From the NCBI RefSeq assembly GCF_027579695.1, contig NC_083590.1, positions 16,069,656 to 16,133,655 of the forward strand: a DNA stretch of 64,000 bases, read 5' to 3'. This DNA is from Neoarius graeffei (taxonomy: Eukaryota; Chordata; Actinopteri; Siluriformes; Ariidae). Below the pieces are notes generated by a model. It was not told where the DNA came from, made no database searches, and saw only the letters and a list, made by a program, of their open reading frames with translations. Below are positions 54,936-64,000 of this stretch, in pieces. Both the position numbers and the translations under genes were made by a program. How positions within the stretch are numbered: position 1 is the stretch's first letter; every line of letters starts with the position of its first letter.

Positions 54936-55710
54936 CTTTTTTACAACACCTCTGATGCGGCTGGGGATGTAAAAATACGCGCTCCTTACCTCTGCTGTAG
55001 TAATCACATCATGCATTTTTCAGTGGGAAATCACCGACCATACGGCGCAGTCATCCCCAACAGCATCAGAGGTGCATCTTTTCCAAGCATTTGCCATTTA
55101 ATCACTACCAGGTAGAATAACAATCAATAGCAAAATAAGAAGCCTCAATAATAAAGCCAACACTATAGCTCATATAGCACACTCGCTGCATCGCATTACA
55201 TGCACATTCGCATTCTCAATTGTCCATATTAACAACTTGCTTGCTTGTCTTGCACAGCTAATTACTGCAGCATTTTTTAAACTACTACCTTTTATGATGC
55301 TGCACATTTGTGCTGAATTTTTTATTCATTTAACTTGTTAATTCTTCAGAGATGACTTAACTTTTAATAGCAAAAAAGAAACTAAAAATAATTTCTTGTT
55401 TATTGTCCATGCACTACATTTTGAACAGGGTGCGGAAGAGTTTTTGCCCATTATATGGAGATATGTATTGAATTTGTGTGGTCATTTTACTTTGTGACAC
55501 TTTATGTGAATAATGATAACAATAATAACAATAATGAAAAAGATAAAAATGACTTCTTGTTTATTGTCCATGCACCGTACATTGTTTTATAGTAATAGAA
55601 TAGAGTGATTAGATTAAAGTGTTATTTAGATGGTATTAGAGGGTTTTTTTTCTTGGGGGGGGGCGCCAAAACTCAATCTCGCCTAGGGCAGCCAAAGACC
55701 TACGGCCCTG

Positions 55711-56409
55711 CTCGCGCATATGACGGAGTGCGTGAGGGAGACTGCGCGTGTGCCTGTTCATGTAGCGCATGCTAGACAAAGAGCATCCTGATTGGCCTAC
55801 AGACATCAAAACTCATTTCAGGGAGGTGTCATGACCCCCCCCCCCCCCCGGATGGGGAAAAAGTCATGCGTCACGACACCTCCCTGAAATGAGTTTCTGC
55901 AGGTTGGGATGTCTGCAAGGAGCACCTGGCAACACACACACACATGCACACACAGTTAGCCAAGTAGCTCATCATGAGTATCTCCATAAAACTCCTTCAG
56001 CACTGGGCTGTGATCATTTCAGTCGCTCACTAATTAGAGAACAAATCAAATGTCTGATCTGTTCAGATAAATATGACTCTGCCTCGAACTCTGCCTGCTT
56101 CATCTAAACCTGACTTTTGAAACTCTTTTCCTTTCTCCTCTTATAAACATTTGAGATCAGACTCTTATTTCCTGATTTGGTGATCAGATTTGATGTTGCG
56201 TGTTTATCCCATGTGTCAGTGATGACGTATGCAGCAGAAAACTCAAATCCAAACAGCTCGAGCTGAATTACTGTTACAGCATTTCAGTGTATTGTCGACT
56301 CGGAGTTTGTACTTTTGTCATTTATGAAAATGAAATGGTGCAGTGAAAGATTTGAGGACCTGTTTGATCATTTGTGTGAGTTTATTATGTATTATTTTAT
56401 TTCCTTCAG
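55711..56409. other. NLR intron with a hairpin
   Basis: Arms AACTCATTTCAGGGAGGTGTC (55810-55830) and the inverse (55873-55894) enclose a run of about 16 C's (55,834-55,850). AGACATC/GATGTCT outer ends extend the pairing. No coding region until the LRR exon. Confidence 0.8.
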
Positions 56410-56604
56410 GATCAGTTGTGATACAATTAAAGGGAGAAGCGCTGAAGCTCTGGTCTCAGTGCTCAACTCAGAAACCTCCAGTCTGAGAGAACTGCATCTG
56501 ACTGTGAAGACACTGGATCTGACTGGGAATAAACTAGAAGACTCAGGAGTGAAGCGTCTCTGTGCTGTACTGGAGAATCCTCACTGTAAAGTGGAGACAC
56601 TGGG
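56410..56604 (+). CDS. NLR LRR exon 1, with 21-nt insertion
   Basis: Follows a CTTCAG acceptor and joins the NACHT exon in phase (AT + G), giving SRKAM-ISCDTIKGRSAEAL. The LRR unit reads LVSVLNSETSSLRELHL, then LDLTGNKLEDSGVKRLC and NPHCKVETL, the standard fish NLR ribonuclease-inhibitor-type repeat. At 195 nt it is 21 nt longer than the usual 174-nt LRR exon: seven extra residues (about HLTVKTL) duplicate the start of the beta-strand segment. Frame is kept. LRRs are thought to sense ligand or keep the NACHT inactive. Confidence 0.88.
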
Positions 56605-57067
56605 GTAAGATCATCTCTCTGAGAGTCACAATAACTCACTAAAGCAGCAGTTAATAGTTGTATACAGTGTTGTTTATCAATTAAAATTTTCTGTAAAAGT
56701 AAAACATGCAGAACAAATATATTAGCCATGAAGTGATCATTTCTCCTCAGAGTCACTTTTAGTTTCAAGAAATAATTTAAATGATTTTACAATTAAATTT
56801 GTGATCATTAAAAATCCAGTCAAGCAGAGATAAATTCTACAAAACTGACTCTTCACTTAAACCTTTAAATTATTGACTTTTGCTGAATCATTTGCACCTC
56901 GAGTAAACTTAATGTCAGTAACAGTGGTAATGTTTGACTCATTATTAATAATAGCTTGTGATTGGTGAAGAGAATAGAGACAGTCCAACATGAGAGACAT
57001 CATCTTCACAACCACTATTACACCAAGATGAAAATCTGTTGAAGTGTGTGTCATTGTGTCTCTGCAG

Positions 57068-57239
57068 GTTGTGGGGTTGTGGTGTCTCAGATGAAGGCTG
57101 TGCTGCTCTGAGTTCAGCTCTGAGATCAAACCCCTCACACCTGAGAGAACTGGATCTGACTAATAATAATCTGGGAGACAGGAGTGAAGCGTCTCTGTGC
57201 TGTACTGCAGAATCCTCACTGTAAACTGGAGACACTGGG
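57068..57239 (+). pseudogene. NLR LRR exon 2, 2-nt deletion
   Basis: CTGCAG acceptor, phase-matched to the previous exon (GG + G). Reads LWGCGVSDEGCAALSSALRS, then LRELDLTNNNLGD, after which the expected SGVKRLCAVL appears in another frame: GACAGGAGTG replaces GACTCAGGAGTG. The exon is 172 nt rather than 174. The donor GTAAGA is intact. No further LRR or B30.2 exon was recognised to the window end. Confidence 0.88.
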
Positions 57240-57283
57240 GTAAGATCGTCTCTCTGAGAATCACATGACCTGCTCCTCAGTAA

Positions 57284-57816
57284 AGGCCAATTTATGCTGA
57301 CAACCCAGTCCTCGCAGATAGCGTCGCAGACAGTGTCTGCGTAGCCCCCCCACCTTCGCAGACGCTCTGCGTGCACCTCCCAAAAATTGTGACCACCGCA
57401 GAAGCCTCGCAGACAGCGCCGCAGACAAGGGGGCTCTGATTGGTCCACTCTACATCCGCTGTACACGCACTTCCGCTTCCCTACTTTCCCGGTTTGTTTT
57501 GTTTTCACGACTGGCATTTTTAAAAAACACGAGCGAAGATGGAGCAGCACGAAGAGCGGTTGATTGAGGAAGTACGTACATCTATATGACTCCAGTTCTA
57601 GTCATTATAAAAAAAAAGTTCTAGTCATTATAAGTAACCGGAGGATAAACACTCCACTAACCACACCCACCAACTACTCCTAGCGACTTCGCACCCCCTT
57701 GCGTTGTGCTGGTGAATAACATCGCGCACGCCTATTACTCCCCGCTCAACGATAAATTACAACTGTCTGCGAAAAGCTATCTGCGAAAGCCTTGTCGCAA
57801 GAGCATGCAGAGGCCT
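57284..57816 (+). mobile_element. Harbinger-type MITE with MADF-like first exon
   Basis: TAA on both sides (57281-57283, 57817-57819), ends AGGCC and GGCCT with CGCAGA(C/G)-rich subterminal repeats on both sides. A start codon at 57539 gives MEQHEERLIEEV up to a GTACGT donor: the first residues of the MADF/Myb-like DNA-binding protein that accompanies Harbinger transposases. The rest is deleted. Confidence 0.75.
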
Positions 57817-57839
57817 TAAGACACATTCTCTAATAGTGA

Positions 57840-58302
57840 GACTGATGCAGAGGTTTTAGGTTCATCATCAATGTCCTGAGGAGGAAGATTGTTTCTTTTC
57901 ACTGCACACTGATGATTTGTCACAGAGTCTTTGGGTCAGATGGACGTATGTGAGAAGCTGCAGCACAAAACGGGACTTGATCCGACTGCAATGTGTCTGA
58001 AATCACTGTGAAATTTACTACAACACTGTAACTAATCACACAAACTGCACCTGAGACACAAACTAACTGCCCTCTTCAAAAAATTGAAGCTTTTAAATTC
58101 CGTTATTTGAATAAAATGATTCCTTGAAAGAAAGGAAAAGCAAAACTATAAATTGTGTGTCGTCTGCAGAGCTGTTTGTGTTACAATATTGGACTGATCC
58201 ACATGTCGTCATGCTAATCGAGGTGGATCAGTCATATTAAATATTAAATAAATTATCATAAATCAGGAAAGGGGAAAAAATAATACAAAGAGAAAAGAAA
58301 TT
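57840..58302. other. Unassigned spacer
   Basis: AT-rich, no coding region or repeat ends recognised. Confidence 0.4.
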
Positions 58303-58303
58303 G

Positions 58304-58350
<47 letters not shown>

Positions 58351-58351
58351 T
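58303..58351. repeat. (TAA)n microsatellite
   Basis: About 16 ATA/TAA units. Similar shorter runs at 24,418-24,447 and 36,069-36,100. Confidence 0.97.
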
Positions 58352-58517
58352 TAAACAACTTGGAAAGAAATAGAAATTGTTACAGCTGGACAGAAAGAAA
58401 AAGTAATTAATTCAGTGAAAAGATAAACATAACTATCAAGGCACCATTTATCAAGGTAGAAAGAGGAAAAAAATCAAAATCTGTTATTCTTTAGAGCTGC
58501 ACTGATTTGAGAGATAT

Positions 58518-60039
58518 CATGGGCGTCGCCACCATTGACATTGACATGCCCCCTTCACATTTCATAAATCTTCGTTTGGACCCTCCCACATTTAACATAA
58601 AATATTAGTTCACCCAGCGCTGTTTCTATTGCTTCATGAAAGAATCCATTCCACTTGATCGATAAGAGAAAACACAGACCACTGAAAATCCACTCCGGGT
58701 TTTCCGGGCGTTTCTTACAACAGCTCACCGCACGCGAGTGAATCTCAGCGCGAGCGGAGACATTTTGGTGCAGCTGCCCGAAAGTGGAGGAGGTGACGTC
58801 AGCCCCATTGCCACCTCATAATGTCTAGCTTTTGCTAAAACCTTATTCTTTTGTTCTATGCCCTCAAAATTAACCCTCGGCCACGTTAAATTAATGTTCA
58901 ACTAAACAATGAAATAAGCTTAGCCTAATGGGGTATTCTTGGTTGATGATTAATTGTTTGCAGTATTTGCTCCCTCCCCAGACACAATGGACATAAGGAC
59001 ATTCTTTACAAAGAAGCGGAAAGTCAGTCGAAATTTCCCCACAGGACAGGGTTTTTTTGTCCCAATGGAAATGTTAGTGCAGTTAGCTGGCTAGTCAATG
59101 TTAGGAGATGCATCAGCTAGCTTAATGTTAGCTATCATTTAATTCAAACCCAGTAGGCCTACCTTACTGTAATGCCAAGAATGAGGTCAAGTCTGCTCTG
59201 ATATTTATTGATTCCCTGTTGTGATTTGAAGAACTTGTTTTGTCTGGTCTTTGCCAGTTTTCTGGAAAGTAACATGGGAAATCAGTGTATGGGGAAGGAA
59301 TAGTAGAAAGGAAAGCAATGGAGAGAGATGGATTTTATTCCAGGTGGATTGTGAAGGAAAGGGGGATAAAAGTTATGAAGTGGTAGAAATTGTGGTGGCA
59401 CCAATGTAAGAAGGAGTTATATCTATAAATCTATTTGTTATACTAATCTGTAAATGTTACTGTAGCACCACCATTGCATGTAGGTTGACAAAATTGCACC
59501 TGTTCATTGTGTGAAGTTATTTTTTTGTGTGTCGCCGTTGCTTCACACAGTGTGATTTTGTGTTATGAAGTTTGCATGATGCCATGTCATGCCTGTTCAT
59601 TGTGTGAAATTATGAATATTCTTATTTTTAAACATACAGTTGAGTGTCACTATTGCTTGGCACAGTGGCATGTTGTGTTACATCTAAAACTAAATAAAAA
59701 AGGAAACACAAAATAAAAAGTAAAATGCACCCATAAAGTCATTGTTGGTGATAAATTGTGTCACATTCATCTCATTATCTTAGGCAGAGCAGTGGGTTTA
59801 AAAACAGGCTGATGAATATATGGACGAGTTGAATGGGGACTTATTGTTGAGTCTCTAAAATAGTCATTTAATTAAGTGACTTTTGTAGGTAAAATTAGGT
59901 GTTTAACAACCTGTTAAAAATACACCAGAATGCAGGAAATGGCATCTAATTAATTAAAAATTTTCTGGGGGACGACCCCCAGACCCCACGCCAGTGTCCC
60001 GTCCCCCCCCCCACATTAAAAATGCTTCTGACGCCCCCG
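58518..60039 (+). mobile_element. hAT-like remnant with GGGCGTC ends and MDIRTFF exon
   Basis: Left CATGGGCGTCGCC and right CTGACGCCCCCG are short inverted ends; a long C run lies by the right end (60,001-60,012). A plus-strand start at 58987 gives MDIRTFFTKKRKVSRNFPT, resembling the N-terminus of hAT proteins of the zinc-finger MYM-type / TTF group (MDIRKFF motif). No clear 8-bp duplication and no later exons. Confidence 0.6.
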
Positions 60040-60052
60040 AGTATAATTGTTA

Positions 60053-60680
60053 TATTTAAGATTCGCGATCAGGGCAGTATGCAGTTTTGTTGTTTTGGAT
60101 GCTCTCTTAATAACCCTGGTAAGTCATTCCACACCCTTACTCCTGCTCTAGAAAATGCATTACGTTGCATTTCTGGTCTAGATTTTTTTTTGTAAAAGTT
60201 CTTGGAAGTCGAAGCCCGAGTACTGTATGAATGGATGCTGCTGGTATCAATAAAAATATTTAATATGTTGGTTGGGGCAACCCATTTCGAATGTCATGCG
60301 TTTGGCAACATACGGATTCACAGTATAGGAATTTTCCAGACAAAATATCAGCATCAACAAAAAGTGGTTCCGTGTGCTCATTTCTTTTTGCAAAAGACAT
60401 GAAGCGCAGGGCATGTTTTTGTACGATCAAAATCTAATTTAAGTAACATTTACTGGCAAGACCCCGCACTGTAACAGCATAAGATATGTATGGAAAGATC
60501 AGAAACTGATAAATTTGAAGTAGTGTCTTAAAAGGTACAAAGTGCCTGAGTTTCGCAGTCATTTCTACAGTTTTACTTATCTTTACAGTTATGTTCAATA
60601 TGGTATTTAAATGTAAGATTACTCTCGATTAAGGTTCGAAGATATTTAATATAATCTTTGCACTCGAGGTTGGGAGGTTT
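60053..60680 (-). pseudogene. LINE RT C-terminal fragment (Jockey/CR1/Rex-type)
   Basis: On the minus strand: YLRTLIESNLTFKYHI near 60,620, FLIFPYISYAVTVRGLAS near 60,470, LIVQKHALRFMSFAKRNEHT, then TRNATYFSRAGVRVWNDLPG near 60,150. This order (YLG.lID, Y-x-x-l-I-P, l-Q-K-r-a-R, tR..yf.R....WN.lP) is the end of RT in many non-L1 LINEs. Several stops. The SINE at 60689 lies at its upstream side. Confidence 0.72.
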
Positions 60681-60688
60681 GCCTTTTC

Positions 60689-61066
60689 CATTATCCATCC
60701 ATCCATTATCTCTAGCTGCTTATCCTGTTCTACAGGGTCACAGGCAAGCTGGAGCCTATCCCAGCTGACTATGGGCGAGAGGTGGAGTACGTCCTGGACA
60801 AGTCACCAGATCATTGCAGGGCTGACACAGAGACAAACAACCATTCACACTCGCATTCACACCTACAGTCAATTTAGAGCCACCAGTTAACCTAACCTGC
60901 ATGTCTTTGGACTGTGGGGGGAAACTGGAACACTTGGAGGAAACCCGGGGACACGGGGAGAACATGCAAACTCCACACAGAAAGGCCCCTGTCGGCCACT
61001 GGGCTCAAACCCAGAACCTTCTTGCTGTGAGGCAACAGTGCTAACCACTACACCACCGTGCTGCCC
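60689..61066 (-). mobile_element. Mermaid-like SINE, older copy
   Basis: Complete minus-strand copy with more substitutions than the others (GGCAACAGTGCTAACC in the head, a deletion near 60,945). Target duplication not clear; the tail has ATCC repeats near 60,692. Confidence 0.9.
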
Positions 61067-61140
61067 CTTTTTCATCATCATAGATTGATATTTTACAGAT
61101 CCTGTCATCTCAAACTTTGAAGTTGTGTGTTTCAGCAGTA

Positions 61141-61548
61141 CCCTGGTGAAAAAACTCACAGGATCTTTAAGGATCCATGAGGATTGTCAAAGACCTGCCA
61201 AAGATCCTGAAAGATAAGGATCTTAGAAAGATCTTCAAAGATCTTCATTTGCAAAATCATTTGTAAAGATCCTCAGGGATTTGACAAAGATCTTTTAAGG
61301 ATCCTACAAAGATCCTCATAATGATCCCTGCAAAGATCTTTGCAAGCATCCTGCAAGATCCTCAAGGATTCAACAAGGATCTTTCAAAGATCTCAGAAAA
61401 CTGAAGATCCTTGATGATCTTGGTAAGAATTTGAAAGATACTTGAAAATCTTTTGAGAATCTTTGTTGATATCCTCAGCAGGATCCTCAAAGATCCTCAC
61501 AAAGAACTTTGTAGATCCTTGAAGATCCTTGAAAGATTTTCACCAGGG
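61141..61548. mobile_element. CCCTGGTGAAAA-ended MITE packed with GATC motifs
   Basis: Ends CCCTGGTGAAAAAACTCAC and GATTTTCACCAGGG are inverted repeats; the left flank is TA, the right CA. The interior is a degenerate array of AAAGATCCT and AGGATCTT units on both strands; 21 GATC counted by eye in 408 bp. Confidence 0.75.
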
Positions 61549-61599
61549 CATGTTTATTGAAATGCGTCAAAAAAAATTGCTTCATGTGCAGTTTAAGTC

Positions 61600-61866
61600 T
61601 TCAAAAGTACTTTTTAAAGATTCATGATTTTCTTGTTTCCTTTTTAATACCAAGGTGTTGTTGGATTGTTGCCACGATGCATTTACAGAAACTAATGACT
61701 CTGAAACAACGTACTGAATGCAGTGACTCGCTTGTAGAACCTGTAGAATAAAAAGTGTGTTGAATATGATACAAATCCTGTAGAAATGCTGATAGAAAAA
61801 CAATTGAATCGACAAAAGGTCCGCATTGTTGTTTTTATTTTTTTAACACCCCCACCCTGCCAACTA
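61600..61866 (+). repeat. Dispersed ~300-bp repeat, copy 2
   Basis: Same orientation as 46,700-47,005, with roughly nine-tenths identity by eye over the central part. No terminal structure recognised. Confidence 0.8.
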
Positions 61867-62085
61867 ATGTTTACATCCCTCACCATGCTTTCTCAGGTTG
61901 GACGGGAAATTTGTGTTACAGTGACGGTTTGTTTGCAGTAAACAGAGCAAAAACAATACAAATCTTTCTTCATTTCAAAAATCTCAAACATGGACTTCAG
62001 ATCTGGCCCTGGGTGCTCTGGTGAGGAACCATCATTTTTATCTGCTGTAGTCATCATTACCATCATCACCACCACCAAGTTCAAA

Positions 62086-62992
62086 CTGAACAGGGGCAGG
62101 TTTCCTGATAACGTTGCCCTTTAGGGCTAAAGAGCGAGTTGAGAGACTCTCTGAAGCAACGAACATTGTCTCTGTACATGGTTTTCCTGAACTCACTCGT
62201 AAGAAGTGATAAGAGCAACATTACGAAGAGCTGCTTTGCGGTGCACGTCCCCGATATAGGCATTAGTAGTTGCTTAGTCCACTCGATGAGGTCACATGAT
62301 GTTCATTTTTTATCATATTATATAATGTGGTAATTAATAATTGAAACTATTTTACATTTTTGGGCAATATTTTTATTACAAGTGTTTTTAATTAAATGAA
62401 TAAACGTTCACACGAAAGAATGAGCAAACAATAAACTAAATAATTAAGTAAATGTGTTCCCCATGCCCGCTCATTTCACTATTACTCAAACATACAGTCA
62501 GGATTATTTCAACTATTACCCACAATGCCAAGTTAGCAATGCTCTCCCATGTGTTTGCAGGGGTGGGGTTTGATCTGTCTCTTCCTAAGGATGATGAATT
62601 GACCTCTTGTATATACTTCCTGAGGTAGAGACAGATCAAATACTCACTCACTCACTCACACACACACACACAAAAAAAAAAAAAATTAACTCGATGTACT
62701 TGCAAATTACAAGAAATATATTTGAACACAGCAGCAGATTCAACACCAGTTTCCCCCGTTGACTGTGAGAGTCCCTCAGAGGCGCAGCGCAGTCTGTGGA
62801 TTCAGCTGTGAGCGAGACGCTCTTTGTTTTGAACGAGTGGTCCGGGTCTCTCGTAAATTCCGAGCAAACTAAAGGACGACTTGTGCGACAATGTTGTTCA
62901 GGATAACCACGTTAGCTTGATGGTGGATCTTAGGAGGTAATTAAAGACACTCTTGGCCAAAAGAGGCTTTCAGGAAACCCACCCCTGTTCAG
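62086..62992. mobile_element. MITE with CTGAACAGGGG ends
   Basis: Ends CTGAACAGGGGCAGGTTTCC and GGAAACCCACCCCTGTTCAG are inverted repeats (about two mismatches). Inside, TTTGATCTGTCTCTT (62,570) and its inverse (62,626-62,641) form a short hairpin of about 70 bp, followed by (CACT)n and A-rich tracts. No target duplication or coding region established. Confidence 0.75.
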
Positions 62993-63841
62993 AAAAATGC
63001 AGCAAGCACTTTGAACTTGATCGTAGGAGGAGTTTACTGTGATTGGTTTTCTCCTGTCACGAACACAGCGTATGGCCTCGCATTTTAGAAAAGAAACGAA
63101 AATTCATCTGCTGATATGAAAGCGATGTTTCAGAGTAACGAGTAACAGGAACCTTCAGAGAAATGTCCTGGAGGCAAGAGTCAAATATTTGTCCTTCAAA
63201 TGTAGTGGAGTAAAAGTCATAATTTTCCAAAAAATTAACACTCGAGTAAAGTATAGATACGAAAAACTTCCTTAAATTCAGAACTCCAGTAAATGGACTT
63301 CGTTCCTGTCCACCCCTGTTTTGGGATGTTTTGAGTTTCAGGTGATCCAGAGTGTGTTCATACAAATAGATCAGTAGATAAATGAAGGGAAAACAGTTGC
63401 ATGTAGAATTGAATAATACTGAAGGGCAGCGATTAAACATGTGGAAACCAGTTGATGTCACTGAAGGAGAAAAACGTTTACATGTAGAATGATGTAATTT
63501 TGTCCCAAGAAGTATTGAAGCTGTGAGCTGAAGATGGAAGCAACAGCCAACTAACTCGACTTACAAACAACACACTTCCAAAAATCAATGCAAATAATCA
63601 AACAACTTTTACTTGTAGTTTATTTTCAATATTTACAAATTACACCTCTATTACAGGCTCCAGTGTCCAATAAACATGGAGATTTTTTTTTCCTGTGTAA
63701 AACCTTCACTGTGTTTAGTTTGAAAATATTTTTCTTCACATTAAATTTGTGTTATTACTGAAATGTAATGACGCAGACACTGGGCCGATAGAACCGTGTG
63801 GAGTTTGCAGTAATACAGAATTATAATTAAAATCTTTACTG
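62993..63841. other. Unassigned stretch
   Basis: No gene. 63,190-63,320 holds GAGTAAAGTATAGATAC-type sequence, a common fish repeat motif also near 46,620. Confidence 0.4.
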
Positions 63842-63960
63842 TTATTATGACCTGATAAAAGGTTTTATTCAAGTGGAAAAACAAACTTTCACAGAGAACT
63901 CATCAGAAACACCATTCTTATTTACTTTTATTACATCATAATATACATTTATTACATGCT
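63842..63960 (+). repeat. Dispersed ~130-bp repeat, copy 2
   Basis: Matches 52,700-52,832 in the same orientation, starting TTATGACCTGA and including the TACTTTTATTACATCATAAT block. Confidence 0.85.
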
Positions 63961-64000
63961 AATTATTCTTTGTTCTTCTAATATCCTGACATCTTTTATA

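Larger units (their letters stand above)
53162..55710. mobile_element. hAT of the GGCAATTGCCTAG family, outer shell of a four-level nest
   Basis: Ends CAGCACCGGCAATTG and ACCTACGGCCCTG, with CCTAGGCAATTGCCTAG just inside the left end after the nested element. Related to 43839-45900. Flanks ATAGCGCA and CTCGCGCA match at 6 of 8. Contains the TGAGG element 53181-54591 and a decayed CAGTGTTTC hAT at 54719-54935. A C-rich/G-rich tract lies near 55,650. Confidence 0.65.

Noticed and set aside
61141-61548. CRISPR-like array
   Set aside because: Units are degenerate, lie on both strands and lack spacers of constant size; the context is eukaryotic.

Overview
This is eukaryotic, almost certainly teleost fish, DNA. 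It has long AT-rich introns, GT/AG splice sites, many tRNA-derived SINEs of the fish Mermaid type, a Tc1 element, hAT, Harbinger and BEL elements, and exons of a fish-type NLR (NACHT-LRR) gene. A catfish-like genome is plausible from the SINE and Tc1 types, but that is inference. There are no bacterial features, operons, CRISPR arrays, or complete tRNA/rRNA genes.

The only host gene I can support is an NLR on the + strand, about 23.06-57.24 kb. It has a tandem array of three cassette-like N-terminal exons, a decayed fourth, a 44-nt linker exon, a FISNA-NACHT exon, and two LRR exons 13.4 kb further on. Splice phases join across all of them, yet a 1-nt loss at the start of the NACHT exon and a 2-nt loss in the second LRR exon suggest a recently broken gene. 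The end of the gene may lie beyond the window.

Nearly everything else is mobile DNA. 0.2-3.7 kb: a broken gypsy-type retrotransposon with integrase BEFORE reverse transcriptase (Gmr1-like order). 3.7-10.4 kb: hAT and Harbinger-type non-autonomous elements plus LINE relics. 10.6-19.0 kb: an almost intact BEL/Pao retrotransposon with LTRs differing by one base and a 5-bp target duplication. 20-22.9 kb: a small element holding a TGAGG-ended transposon with a hairpin-flanked 30-bp minisatellite and a host-like exon. 24.2-40.1 kb: one full-length L1-type LINE (minus strand, 9-bp target duplication) opened by seven direct insertions, several of which carry further insertions; its own length is only about 5.6 kb. 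43-63 kb: hATs, a TTAA-flanked element with two opposed gene remnants, a four-level nest at 53-56 kb, MITEs, SINEs and a GATC-dense palindrome-ended element.

The most interesting signals are three different DNA transposons each carrying a THAP-domain exon, two TTAA-flanked elements carrying a YQFEP-type acidic N-terminal exon, the integrase-first gypsy element, the tandem NLR cassette exons, and two Harbinger-derived elements with identical 83-residue reading frames 26 kb apart.
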